From NCBI GenBank assembly GCA_945948185.1, contig CAMFAL010000016.1, positions 1 through 32,147 on the forward strand: DNA of 32,147 nt, written 5' to 3'. Both the position numbers and the translations under genes were made by a program. Shown here one piece after another: positions 15,720 to 23,309 of this stretch (its first letter is position 1; each line of letters opens with the position of its first letter). The notes beneath the pieces are model-generated. The model had not been told where the DNA came from. It saw only the letters and a list, made by a program, of their open reading frames with translations, and ran no database searches. The stretch is from an uncultured Clostridia bacterium. Lineage in GTDB: Bacteria > Bacillota > Clostridia > Oscillospirales > Oscillospiraceae.

Positions 15720-16117
15720 TACAGCATGTGCAGCAGTTCAATCTGCTCTCCGGAGGGACCGGTGAAGAACCAGTTCTCCAGGCCGCCGAAGAGGTTCGGC
15801 AGGACCTTCTTCTCCAGGGTCATGAAGGTGTCCACCCCGGCGGCTTTGATTTCCGCCGCGGCGGCGTCCAGATCGTCCACATAGATAGCGATATGAGGAA
15901 TGCAGCCCTCGGTCATGGGAGCCTTCGTGGGAGACTGGATCAGCTCCAGAGTGATGCCGCCGAAGGCCACCAGCGCCAGCAGTTTGTCCCCCTCCGGCGT
16001 GGGAATGGACGCCCGCTGGGAGAGAGTGCCACCGATCTTCTCATAGAACGCGATGCTCTCGTCCATGTCCTTGGTATGGATGGCTGCATGGCCCAGGCCC
16101 TGATAGTGTTGAAACAT
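15719..16117 (-). CDS. VOC/glyoxalase-superfamily protein
   Basis: 132 residues made of two beta-alpha-beta-beta-beta repeats. Candidate metal ligands at the family positions are His in LGHAAIHTKD, Glu in LELIQS, His in IPHIAIYVDD and Glu in GEQIELLHML, so the metal site looks intact. It could be a glyoxalase, an epimerase such as methylmalonyl-CoA epimerase, or a dioxygenase; the sequence does not decide. ATG 16115-16117 has AAGGAGG upstream. The frame stays open to 16672 but that part overlaps the permease gene in another frame. Co-transcribed with the TSUP gene, 11 bp upstream. Confidence 0.85.
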   Translation of the reverse strand: MFQHYQGLGHAAIHTKDMDESIAFYEKIGGTLSQRASIPTPEGDKLLALVAFGGITLELIQSPTKAPMTEGCIPHIAIYVDDLDAAAAEIKAAGVDTFMTLEKKVLPNLFGGLENWFFTGPSGEQIELLHML

Positions 16118-16128
16118 AAAAAACCTCC

Positions 16129-16881
16129 TTATGTATGGAACAGAATGGATTTGACAATGATGCTGACGCCACCCAGCAGGAACAGGACAATGGCGGCTTT
16201 CTGCAGCTTCTCCTCCCGAATGTGGGGAGCCAACCTCTCGGCCACCACCATGGCCGTGACGGCGGCCAGCAGGGAGACCAGACCGAACAGGGCTACCTGA
16301 CGATTGATCAGGCCGGAGATGGCGTAGACCGCAAAGCGGAAGAAGTTCTCCCCCACGAAAAGGAAGCAGATGCTGCCTTTGAACTCCTGGTAATCCTTGG
16401 CGGACCGCTGCAGGTAGGCCGTCAGGAACATGTTGATGCCGAAGAGTCCGGCGCAGATGCCGGAGAAGAAAGCCACTGCCAGCCGAGTCCAGGGGCGCTC
16501 CCGTCCCCGGCGGACGGGACGCAGGCTCCGGGTGGCCATTTCCAGCCCCAGAACGACCACCACCACGCCCAGCAGGGTCTTGATGATCCAGGGCAGGGAG
16601 AACCGCAGCAGCAGCGTGCCGGGGATGGCACCCAGCATATTGGCAATCAGCAGGGGCAGAATCTTGCGCCACTGAAAAGCCTTGCGGTTTTTCCAGGCAA
16701 TGTAGGCGTTAATGGGGCAATCGGCGAAGAGCATTCCCGGCGTGATGACCACATTGTCCAACCGCATGGCCAGAATGGGGCTGGAGATCAGGGGATTGCC
16801 GAAGCCGATAAGGCCCTTGATGGTATATGCTATAAATTGTGCCGCGAAAATAAGAATCACAATATCTGGGGTAAATACCAT
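16129..16881 (-). CDS. TSUP/TauE-SafE-family membrane permease
   Basis: 250 residues, about 8 membrane segments in two halves, starting with the family opening AYTIKGLIGFGNPLISSP and repeating in SGICAGLFGINMFLTAYL. The family moves sulfite, sulfoacetate, organosulfur or other small anions across the cytoplasmic membrane, usually outward. ATG 16879-16881 is preceded by CAGGAGGAA. It is the first gene of a two-gene unit with the VOC protein. No convincing sigma-A promoter could be placed upstream, where the sequence is very AT-rich. Confidence 0.85.
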   Translation of the reverse strand: MVFTPDIVILIFAAQFIAYTIKGLIGFGNPLISSPILAMRLDNVVITPGMLFADCPINAYIAWKNRKAFQWRKILPLLIANMLGAIPGTLLLRFSLPWIIKTLLGVVVVVLGLEMATRSLRPVRRGRERPWTRLAVAFFSGICAGLFGINMFLTAYLQRSAKDYQEFKGSICFLFVGENFFRFAVYAISGLINRQVALFGLVSLLAAVTAMVVAERLAPHIREEKLQKAAIVLFLLGGVSIIVKSILFHT

Positions 16882-16974
16882 GGCGGGTTCCTCCTGTTGA
16901 CAGGTTCAGTACTGATATACCATATTTTTTTGTAAAAAGAAACCGTTTTTGTAAAGAAAAATTGAAAAAATTCC

Positions 16975-17002
16975 TTGACATTTGCGCGTGATCTTATATA
17001 AT
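16975..17002 (+). promoter_or_regulatory. rpsF-ssb-rpsR promoter
   Basis: Perfect TTGACA (16975-16980) and TATAAT (16997-17002) with a 16-nt spacer, preceded by an AT-rich stretch that could be an UP element. Leader of about 70 nt. Confidence 0.85.
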
Positions 17003-17008
17003 AATAGG

Positions 17009-17025
17009 GCTTGCATTCTGCAAGC
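17009..17025 (+). promoter_or_regulatory. Hairpin at the 5' end of the rpsF leader
   Basis: 7-bp perfect stem (17009-17015 and 17019-17025) with a 3-nt loop at the predicted transcript start. It may stabilise the mRNA. The known S6:S18-binding leader motif with a CCG box was looked for and not seen. Confidence 0.4.
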
Positions 17026-17080
17026 ATATCCTTGCTCTCATCTGAGAATGAGGGCCATTTGTCCAAAAGGAGGTGCAAAC

Positions 17081-17377
17081 ATGGCAAAGGTTTCTGCCAA
17101 TTATGAGGTCGTTTACATCATCGACCCTGCACAGGGTGAGGAGGGCATCGCTTCTCTGATTGCCAACTTCAAGGCCCTGGCTGAGCAGAACGGTTCCGCT
17201 GTCGAGGTGGAAGAGTGGGGTACCCGCAAGCTGGCCTATCCCATCAACTACAAGACCGAGGGCTACTACGTGCTGATGAACTTCACCAGCGAGCCCGCGT
17301 TCCCCCGCGAGCTGGATCGTAAGCTGCGTATCGCTGACGGCATCATGCGTTCCCTGATCGTCTGCAAGGGCGAATAA
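17081..17377 (+). CDS. rpsF: 30S ribosomal protein S6
   Basis: 98 residues. The S6 fold is recognisable in NYEVVYIIDP at the start, the central WGTRKLAYPINYKTEGYYVLMNF and the end of the domain with LDRKLRIADGIMRSLIV. It pairs with S18 on the platform of the small subunit. ATG 17081 has AAAAGGAGG 8 nt upstream; the frame is open further upstream, but through the leader. First gene of the conserved rpsF-ssb-rpsR operon; it uses highly expressed codons. Confidence 0.96.
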   Translation: MAKVSANYEVVYIIDPAQGEEGIASLIANFKALAEQNGSAVEVEEWGTRKLAYPINYKTEGYYVLMNFTSEPAFPRELDRKLRIADGIMRSLIVCKGE

Positions 17378-17389
17378 GGAGGCACTTGG

Positions 17390-17842
17390 ATGCTGAACAA
17401 GATCATCCTGATGGGTCGTCTGACCCGTGACCCCGAGCTGCGCCGCACCCAGTCCGGCACCGCTGTCACGTCATTCTCTCTGGCCGTGGACCGGGACTTC
17501 AAGTCCCAGAGCGGCGAAAAGGAAACTGACTTCATCGACATCGTGGCCTGGCGCGGCACCGCGGAGTTTGTCAGCAAGTACTTCACCAAGGGCCGCATGG
17601 CTGTGGTGGAGGGCCGGCTGCAGATCCGTGACTGGACCGACCGCGACGGCGGTAAGCGCAGAAGCGCCGAAGTCATCGCCGACAACGTCTATTTCGGGGA
17701 TTCCAAGCGTGAGGGTGGCAGCGATTACAGCTCTGCTCCCGCTTATGGCACGCCCGCTCCCAGCCGCGGCTATGCGGCTCCTGCCGGCGGCCAGTCTGAC
17801 TTCGCCGAGATCGGCGAAGAAGACGGCGAACTGCCGTTCTGA
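17390..17842 (+). CDS. ssb: Single-stranded DNA-binding protein
   Basis: 150 residues. An N-terminal OB-fold covers residues 1-105 ([18 protein letters not shown], then [14 protein letters not shown] and [16 protein letters not shown]), followed by a flexible Gly/Ser/Pro-rich linker and the acidic tip ending in GELPF, which recruits repair and replication partners. Length and layout are normal for Firmicute SSB. AAGGAGG precedes ATG 17390, 12 bp after rpsF. Its place between rpsF and rpsR is the standard arrangement in bacteria. Confidence 0.97.
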   Translation: MLNKIILMGRLTRDPELRRTQSGTAVTSFSLAVDRDFKSQSGEKETDFIDIVAWRGTAEFVSKYFTKGRMAVVEGRLQIRDWTDRDGGKRRSAEVIADNVYFGDSKREGGSDYSSAPAYGTPAPSRGYAAPAGGQSDFAEIGEEDGELPF

Positions 17843-17865
17843 TTTTGATAAAGGAGGAACCATCC

Positions 17866-18117
17866 ATGGCTTTCGATCGTGAAGCTCGTCCCGCCCGCCC
17901 CATGCGCGGCAAGCGCCGTAAGGTCTGCCAGTTCTGCGCTGAGAAGTGCGAGAGCATCGATTATAAGGACGCCGCCAAGCTGCGTCGTTTCGTCTCCGAG
18001 CGTTCCAAGATTCTGCCCCGCAGAACCACCGGTACCTGTGCCATGCATCAGCGTCAGCTGACTGAGGCCATCAAGCGTGCCCGTCAGATCGCTCTGCTGC
18101 CCTACGTCACCGACTAA
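17866..18117 (+). CDS. rpsR: 30S ribosomal protein S18
   Basis: 83 residues from ATG 17866 (AAAGGAGGAACC upstream). S18 core [17 protein letters not shown], then [20 protein letters not shown]. It keeps the cysteine set CQFCAEKC plus TCAMH, the zinc-binding form of S18. It binds with S6 to the 30S platform. Last gene of the operon; a strong terminator follows. Confidence 0.96.
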   Translation: MAFDREARPARPMRGKRRKVCQFCAEKCESIDYKDAAKLRRFVSERSKILPRRTTGTCAMHQRQLTEAIKRARQIALLPYVTD

Positions 18118-18132
18118 TTGGCAACACATCAA

Positions 18133-18164
18133 CAGCCCGTCCACCCGGACGGGCTGTTTTTTTT
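18133..18164 (+). terminator. rpsF operon terminator
   Basis: 10-bp GC-rich perfect stem (18133-18142 and 18147-18156), 4-nt loop, then a run of eight T. Confidence 0.92.
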
Positions 18165-18551
18165 GTTTCCCTCTGGCAGAGGAAAACGGAAATGAAGGGG
18201 CTGCGGCCCCTCCCCTTTGGAAATCCCGCCCTGGAGAAGCAGCGGAAATAGAAACTGATCTATTCGATAACCACTCCGAAAGCTGCACCCATACTCCCAA
18301 ATGCGGGGAAGCACCATCTCTGTTCCCCAAGGGGATAGCGCACCCGGTACGGGCCTGCAAGTCTGCACCGCACCGGTCACGACAACCCCCGCATTGCGGT
18401 CAACTTGGCACTGCTGTGTCAAGTTGATCCGCTCAAGCGCATTTCTTTTGACCGGGCGCGGCCCTTTTCTTTGGGCAAGACCCAAAGAAAAGGGGGGCGC
18501 ATTCCCGCGCCGCAAAGCGGCGCAATCCCCCGCCCCCCTGTGGGCGGGACC
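18165..18551. repeat. Gene-free block rich in inverted repeats
   Basis: 387 bases between rpsR and spoIIP with no credible gene. It holds at least six separate inverted repeats: 18165-18175/18177-18187 (one mismatch), 18196-18201/18206-18211, 18400-18407/18420-18427, 18462-18475/18481-18494 (14 bp, perfect), 18507-18513/18517-18523 (7 bp, perfect) and 18529-18535/18542-18548 (7 bp, perfect, just past the spoIIP stop). The layout recalls REP/BIME-like intergenic elements or a degenerate miniature element. No second copy was seen in this window. Confidence 0.55.
18462..18494. repeat. 14-bp perfect palindromic hairpin
   Basis: Arms 18462-18475 and 18481-18494, loop CAAGA. It is the strongest hairpin of the intergenic block and has no T-tail on either strand, so it is not a simple terminator. 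Confidence 0.7.
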
Positions 18552-19703
18552 TCACTTGCTTCTTGCCTCCAAGACTTCCACCATCTCCTCCGCCAGGAGC
18601 CGCCCCGCCAGAGCTGCCTCCTCCGGGGAGTTCCCGGCGGCACCAACCTCCACCAGCAGGGACCCAGTGGTGGCGTGCTGGTTGTACCGGGAGTTCCGCA
18701 GCAGCACCGGCCGCATCAGAGTGGGGTATTGGGACAGGGTTTGCTCCTGGATGGCCACTGCCAGCCGCAGATTTTCCATCCAGTTGGGGTGGGTCAGGCC
18801 GCTGCCGTCGCTGCCTACCACCAGGGTCATCTGAGCCGCCGTGCGGGTGTCGTCCACGGCGGACACCACCTTGTACTGGTGCCCTTCCCCGTCCTCAATG
18901 GCGTCCCGGTGGATGTCCAGGATGAAGTGGATGGAGGGGTACTGGGCCAGATAGCTCTGAATGGCTGACAGGGAGCGGTCATAGGCTCCGGTGTAGGAGG
19001 GATAGTCATAGAGGGTCCGGTCGTGGAGGACGGAGATGCCCGCCTCACCAAAGACCTCCGCCATCACGTCCCCCACCTTCACCACGTTGTAGCGGGAGTC
19101 CGTAGTCCGGTGGTCGCCGGACCAGACCACCTCCGCATCCCCGGTGGGGGTATAGGCTTCGCTGCCGTGGCTGTGGATAATTAAAATTTGCGGCTCCTCG
19201 GCGGTCAGCTCTGTGGAAAAGGTCTCCTGTAGGTCCGGGATGGACAGGGAGTAATCCGTGGAATTGCTGATGTAGGTCCGGCCGCAGACGGTGTAGCCGC
19301 TGGGGTCCGTGGGCACCAGGGTCTTGGCGGGAACGCCGTTGTCGGTGGCGGAGGGAGCATCCAGGGGCGTCTCCTCCACCGGGGTGATGACCAGCTCCTG
19401 TTCGTCCTCAGGAGGAGCCTCGGGGGTCTCCGCCTCTTCCCACAGTTCCGCCACGGCGGGGCGGGCGGCCAGCAGCAGGGGCGACTCGCTGATGGTCATG
19501 ACCACCGCAGGAGACAGACTGTCCTCTGTCCACAGGTCCCCCAACTCCCAGCGCAGAGCGCCCAGGGGCAGGGATGCCCGGAGGGCAGAAAAGGCAGCGG
19601 CCGCCGTGTCACTGCCGGCGGTAACGGCCACTACCCACAACACCCCGGCGGTCAGCAGGCCGGCCCGCAGCTTCCGCCGGAGCTCGAAGGAGAACACACG
19701 CAT
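18552..19703 (-). CDS. spoIIP: Stage II sporulation protein P
   Basis: 383 residues. There is an N-terminal membrane anchor near residues 14-30 (LLTAGVLWVVAVTAG), then an acidic, Pro-rich linker, and a C-terminal amidase/endopeptidase domain with IHSHGSEAYTP, LDIHRDAI and LLVEVGAAGNSPEEA, the landmark motifs of SpoIIP. With SpoIID and SpoIIM it degrades septal peptidoglycan during engulfment in the mother cell. The start is ATG 19701-19703 with AGAGG upstream; a GTG three codons earlier overlaps that site. A sigma-E-like promoter lies at 19722-19750. In Bacillus spoIIP directly follows gpr; here about 5 kb of other genes separates them. Confidence 0.93.
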   Translation of the reverse strand: MRVFSFELRRKLRAGLLTAGVLWVVAVTAGSDTAAAAFSALRASLPLGALRWELGDLWTEDSLSPAVVMTISESPLLLAARPAVAELWEEAETPEAPPEDEQELVITPVEETPLDAPSATDNGVPAKTLVPTDPSGYTVCGRTYISNSTDYSLSIPDLQETFSTELTAEEPQILIIHSHGSEAYTPTGDAEVVWSGDHRTTDSRYNVVKVGDVMAEVFGEAGISVLHDRTLYDYPSYTGAYDRSLSAIQSYLAQYPSIHFILDIHRDAIEDGEGHQYKVVSAVDDTRTAAQMTLVVGSDGSGLTHPNWMENLRLAVAIQEQTLSQYPTLMRPVLLRNSRYNQHATTGSLLVEVGAAGNSPEEAALAGRLLAEEMVEVLEARSK

Positions 19704-19721
19704 TGCTTTCACCTCTGGGAC

Positions 19722-19750
19722 AACCTATGCGGCATCGGCGGCAGATATGC
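19722..19750 (-). promoter_or_regulatory. Sigma-E-like promoter of spoIIP
   Basis: Minus-strand GCATATC (19744-19750), 14 nt, CATAGGTT (19722-19729), near the sigma-E consensus (KMATATT and CATACAMT). B. subtilis spoIIP is sigma-E dependent. A sigma-F reading of the same bases fits less well. Confidence 0.5.
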
Positions 19751-19751
19751 A

Positions 19752-19779
19752 AAACCGGCCCTCGAAAGAGGGCCGGTTT
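19752..19779 (-). terminator. Terminator of the GH13 gene
   Basis: 12-bp perfect stem (19752-19763 and 19768-19779) with a tetraloop, 8 bp past the alpha-glucosidase stop. A short T-run follows on the minus strand. Confidence 0.75.
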
Positions 19780-19787
19780 GTTTGAAC

Positions 19788-21473
19788 TTAAAGCAATATT
19801 ACGGCGCTTTCACAGCTTTTCAGGGTGATGCGCCCCTCGGCCTTTGCCTGGGCCAGGAGGGCCTCCTCCCTGCCGGTGTTAGACAGCAGCACCTGCTGCA
19901 CGGGGCCGTGCAGGGGCAGGGTGCGGGCAGTTTCACCGTAGTTGCCAGCCACCAGGATGGTCTGACCCTCTCCCTTCCGCAGATAGGCCAGGGTGCCCGG
20001 CTCCGTTTCGTAGGCGGGAATAAACTCCCCGTAGGTGAAGGTGTCCAGATAATCGTCCGACTTCCGCAGGGCGATGAGCCGCTTGTAGTAGTTCAGGAGG
20101 GAATCCGGGCGGCCCGCTTGCTCCGCCACGTTGATCTCCCGGTAGTTGGGGTTCACCATAAACCAGGGCGTCCCGGTGGTGAAGCCAGCGTTGGGACCGT
20201 CGGACCACTGCATGGGGGTCCGGGCATTGTCCCGGCTGTGGAGATAACAGGCCTCCAGGGCCTCCTCCTTGGTGCATCCGGCCCGGAGGGCCACTTGGTA
20301 CTGGTCGATGGTGTTGATGTCCTCGTATTGAGAGATGTCGGTCATGAGACAGTTGGTCATGCCGATCTCCTGGCCCTGATACAGGAAGGGAATGCCCCGC
20401 AGCAGCAGGGATGTGGTGGCCAGCAGCTTCTTTCCGGTCTCGTTTTGGGCGTAGGGCGGCAGGAAGCGGCTGGCACCCCGGGGCTCGTCGTGGTTTTCAA
20501 TGATGTTGGCCAGGAAGCCCACCCCCTGAGCCTTCCGCTGGGCGGTGAACAGGGCCTCCCGCCAGGGTTCGAACTGGACCGTAGGGGCGTCGTACCAGCC
20601 GTGGCCGCCGAAGGTCAGGGCCTGGGCGCTGAAGTCAAACATGGTGGAGAAGTGGCCCTCGTCTCCGATGAACTCCGCCAGCTCGTCCTCCTTCATGTTG
20701 AAAACCTCGCCTACGGTGAAGGCGTCGTGTTTGGCGAAGGTTTCCCGCTTCAGCTCCTGGAGAAAGTCCCCGATGCCGTCGGCGGACTCCACCATTTTCG
20801 TGCAGAAGGCCAGGCCGTCGGGGCCGTCGGGCTCGAAAGAGGGAAAATCCAGGTTTTTCTTAATGTTGATGATGGCGTCGATGCGGAAGCCCGCCACGCC
20901 CTTGTCCAGCCACCAGTTCACCATATCGTAGATCTTCTGGCGGACCACCGGGTTTTCCCAGTTCAGGTCCGGCTGCTCCGGAGCGAACATGTGGAGGTAG
21001 TAGAGGTCCGTGCCAGGAACGGGGGTCCAGGTGCTGCCGCCGAAATAGGAGCGGTAGTTGCTGGGGGGCTGGCCGTCTTTGCCCTTGCGGAAGTAGAAGT
21101 AACTGCCGTACTCCCCCTCCGGGTCTGCCAGGGCCTTCTGGAACCACTCATGCCGGTCGGAGCAATGGTTTACCACCAGGTCCATGACGATGGACATACC
21201 ACGCTGTTTGGCCTCGGCCAACAGCAGGTCAAAGTCCTCCATGGTGCCGAACTCCTCCGCAATGCGGTAATAGTCGGAGATGTCATAGCCCTGATCCACG
21301 AAGGGGGACTGGTAGACGGGAGAGAGCCAGATGATGTCGACGCCCAGATCTTTCAGATAGTCCAACCTGGACAGCACGCCCCGCAGGTCGCCGATGCCAT
21401 CTCCGTTGGAGTCGCAGAAGCTCTTGGGATAAATCTGGTAGGCGACCTTGCCATTCCACCACGATTTCTTCAT
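19788..21473 (-). CDS. GH13 alpha-glucosidase / oligo-1,6-glucosidase
   Basis: 561 residues, the usual length for oligo-1,6-glucosidases. A TIM barrel starts immediately (WWNGKVAYQIYPKSFCDSNGDGIGDL is the family opening, residues 5-30). Region I is VVNHCSD. The catalytic triad is the nucleophile Asp in GFRIDAI (about residue 198), the acid/base Glu in FTVGEVF (about 254) and Asp in IENHDEPR (about 326). There is no signal peptide, so it acts in the cytoplasm on imported oligosaccharides. Isomaltose-type, sucrose-type and trehalose-6-phosphate substrates all occur in this subfamily, so specificity is open. AAAGGAAA precedes ATG 21471. It has its own promoter and terminator; no sugar transporter lies beside it. 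Confidence 0.9.
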   Translation of the reverse strand: MKKSWWNGKVAYQIYPKSFCDSNGDGIGDLRGVLSRLDYLKDLGVDIIWLSPVYQSPFVDQGYDISDYYRIAEEFGTMEDFDLLLAEAKQRGMSIVMDLVVNHCSDRHEWFQKALADPEGEYGSYFYFRKGKDGQPPSNYRSYFGGSTWTPVPGTDLYYLHMFAPEQPDLNWENPVVRQKIYDMVNWWLDKGVAGFRIDAIINIKKNLDFPSFEPDGPDGLAFCTKMVESADGIGDFLQELKRETFAKHDAFTVGEVFNMKEDELAEFIGDEGHFSTMFDFSAQALTFGGHGWYDAPTVQFEPWREALFTAQRKAQGVGFLANIIENHDEPRGASRFLPPYAQNETGKKLLATTSLLLRGIPFLYQGQEIGMTNCLMTDISQYEDINTIDQYQVALRAGCTKEEALEACYLHSRDNARTPMQWSDGPNAGFTTGTPWFMVNPNYREINVAEQAGRPDSLLNYYKRLIALRKSDDYLDTFTYGEFIPAYETEPGTLAYLRKGEGQTILVAGNYGETARTLPLHGPVQQVLLSNTGREEALLAQAKAEGRITLKSCESAVILL

Positions 21474-21513
21474 AAAAACGATTTCCTTTCCAGGTAATCT
21501 GATGATCTGTTAT

Positions 21514-21542
21514 TTTTTAGCACGATTTTCACCACTTGTCAA
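21514..21542 (-). promoter_or_regulatory. Promoter of the GH13 gene
   Basis: Minus-strand TTGACA (21537-21542), 17-nt spacer, TAAAAA (21514-21519), 41 bp before the start codon. Confidence 0.6.
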
Positions 21543-21569
21543 TGCCCGTATCGGGAAAAGCGATAGAGA

Positions 21570-21599
21570 AAAAGGACTCCGGCGAACCGGAGTCCTTTT
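21570..21599 (-). terminator. Terminator of the sodium:solute symporter gene
   Basis: 13-bp perfect stem (21570-21582 and 21587-21599), tetraloop, T-run on the minus strand, 12 bp past the stop. Confidence 0.88.
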
Positions 21600-21611
21600 G
21601 CAGATAAAAGA

Positions 21612-23066
21612 TCAGTCTTCCTCGGGGGCCAGCTCAGTGGTCTTGACCTTGGGCGGGAAGAGCTTGGAGAACACCAGGAAGAACACCAGGCCAACGATCA
21701 GGCCGGGGATAATGGGCTGAGACACCTTCATGCCGAACAGCACATTGCCGGAGATCTTTTCCAGATACACCACCACGATGGAGCCGGAGATCAGAGAGGC
21801 GATGGTGCCGGCCCAAGAGGAGCCGGTCCAGTAATGGCCCAGCACATAGGGGAAGAAAGCGCCGGCGGCCCGGAGGGTGAAGCAGAACATCAGCAGGCTC
21901 ACCAGGCTGGAGGTATTGAACAGGGCGATGAACATGGAGACAACACCCACGATGGCCATGACGATCTTGGTGACCTTCATGACTTCCTCGCTGGAGGCAT
22001 CAGGCTTCAGCACGGCACGGTAGATGTCGTTGGCGAAGATGGAGCCGGCACCCAGCAGGTCGGAGTCGGAGGAGGACATGGTGGCGGAGATGATGCCGGC
22101 GAACAACAGGCCGCAGATGATAGCGGGCATGGCCTCCATGGCCAGCACCGGCAGCGCGTAGCGGGCGCCTACGTCGGCGAAGTCCTCGGCGTTGAACTTG
22201 CCCATGTTGATCAGAGCCAGGGTAATGACACCCAGGATGGCGGGGATAAAGGCATAGACGAAGTTGATGATGGCAGCCAGAATGGAACCCTGCTTGGCAG
22301 CCTTGCCGTCACGGGCGGCATAGTAGCGGGAGACGGCCTCCTGGCCCACGGTGAAGGTAGCCACATACATGATGGTCAGGGACACCACGGCCATGGGGCT
22401 GTAACCCTTGAACATATCGAAGGTCTCAGCGGGGACGTTGGCAACCACGTTGCCCCAGCCGCCGGCCAGATTCATGGCGAAAGGCACGGCGATGATCATG
22501 CCGATGATGATCAGGAACACCTGGATGAAGTCGGTCAGGGTAACGCTCCACAGGCCGCCCATGATGGAGTAGACGGTGACCACCACAGCCACGATGATGA
22601 CGGCGGTCTTATAGCTGATACCCAGCATGGTGGACAGAATGACGGAGGAGGCGATGAACTGGCCGGCGGTCAGGCCGATCAGAGGCAGCAGCATGATGAT
22701 GGCGGTGATGAGGCCCGCGCTCTTGCCGTACCGGCGGCGGAAATACTCAGGCACCGTCTTGACGGTGGCGGCGCGGAACTTGGGTGCCAGGAAGGTCAGG
22801 ATCACAAAGGCAAGGCCCATGGTGATGATGTACCAGGCGGCGGAGATGCCGTGATTCTGCATGCCCTGCTGGACTACGCCCAGAGAGCTGCCGCCGCCGA
22901 TCTCCGTGGCGGCCAGGGTGCCTGCCATCAGGAAGGGGCCCAGGCGCCGGCCAGCGACCATAAAGTCGGTGTTAGAAGTGATCTTCTTGGAGGAATACCA
23001 GCCGATGAACAGCATCACCAGCAGGTAGAGAACCACGATTACAGTGACTGTCAGATTAAATTTCAT
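21612..23066 (-). CDS. Sodium:solute symporter (SSS family)
   Basis: 484 residues with about 13 membrane segments. The family pattern is clear: DFMVAGRRLGPFLMAGTLAATEIGGGSSLG in the first helices, VPEYFRRRYGK, and the sodium-site region GIISATMSSSDSDLLGAGS near residues 325-345. Members take up proline, pantothenate, sugars, or carboxylates with sodium; the substrate cannot be named from sequence. GGGAGAG precedes ATG 23064-23066. The gene is monocistronic with its own promoter and a leader of about 125 nt that can fold. Confidence 0.92.
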   Translation of the reverse strand: MKFNLTVTVIVVLYLLVMLFIGWYSSKKITSNTDFMVAGRRLGPFLMAGTLAATEIGGGSSLGVVQQGMQNHGISAAWYIITMGLAFVILTFLAPKFRAATVKTVPEYFRRRYGKSAGLITAIIMLLPLIGLTAGQFIASSVILSTMLGISYKTAVIIVAVVVTVYSIMGGLWSVTLTDFIQVFLIIIGMIIAVPFAMNLAGGWGNVVANVPAETFDMFKGYSPMAVVSLTIMYVATFTVGQEAVSRYYAARDGKAAKQGSILAAIINFVYAFIPAILGVITLALINMGKFNAEDFADVGARYALPVLAMEAMPAIICGLLFAGIISATMSSSDSDLLGAGSIFANDIYRAVLKPDASSEEVMKVTKIVMAIVGVVSMFIALFNTSSLVSLLMFCFTLRAAGAFFPYVLGHYWTGSSWAGTIASLISGSIVVVYLEKISGNVLFGMKVSQPIIPGLIVGLVFFLVFSKLFPPKVKTTELAPEED

Positions 23067-23199
23067 TGTTTCTCTCCCTCTTTTCTCTCGTCGGTTAATG
23101 GACTGGAATGTGTGGAATTGAGCCGCGTTCCCTCCTTTCCGGCCCCGCTTCGGCAGAGTACCGCCACCGGGGTTATGGCTTTCCTTGGATTGCAGTTTT
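23067..23199 (-). promoter_or_regulatory. Long, foldable 5' leader of the symporter mRNA
   Basis: About 125 nt between the predicted promoter and the start codon. On the minus strand a CCCCG/CGGGG stem encloses a GGCGG/CTGCC hairpin in the middle of the leader. No known riboswitch class could be matched by eye. Confidence 0.35.
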
Positions 23200-23228
23200 A
23201 TCCTATCAAATTCAGAAGAAAATGTAAA
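23200..23228 (-). promoter_or_regulatory. Promoter of the sodium:solute symporter
   Basis: Minus-strand TTTACA (23223-23228), 17-nt spacer, TAGGAT (23200-23205). Confidence 0.5.
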
Positions 23229-23262
23229 GAATTTGTTAATAATTCACAGGCTGCAAACATAA

Positions 23263-23288
23263 GCGCGGGTCTCATGGGAGACCCGCGC
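23263..23288 (-). terminator. Terminator of the GNAT-yczE-corA operon
   Basis: 11-bp GC-rich perfect stem (23263-23273 and 23278-23288), 4-nt loop, 21 bp past the corA stop. The T-tail on the minus strand is interrupted (TTATGTTTG). Confidence 0.65.
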
Positions 23289-23309
23289 CACTTCTGCTTC
23301 CTGACTGAA

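Noticed and set aside
17003-17080. S6:S18 autoregulatory leader in front of rpsF
   Set aside because: The leader folds into small hairpins but the conserved CCG box of that motif was not found.
18129-18515. 128-codon minus-strand frame in the block before spoIIP
   Set aside because: It crosses the rpsF operon terminator and the hairpin cluster, lacks a ribosome-binding site and resembles no protein.
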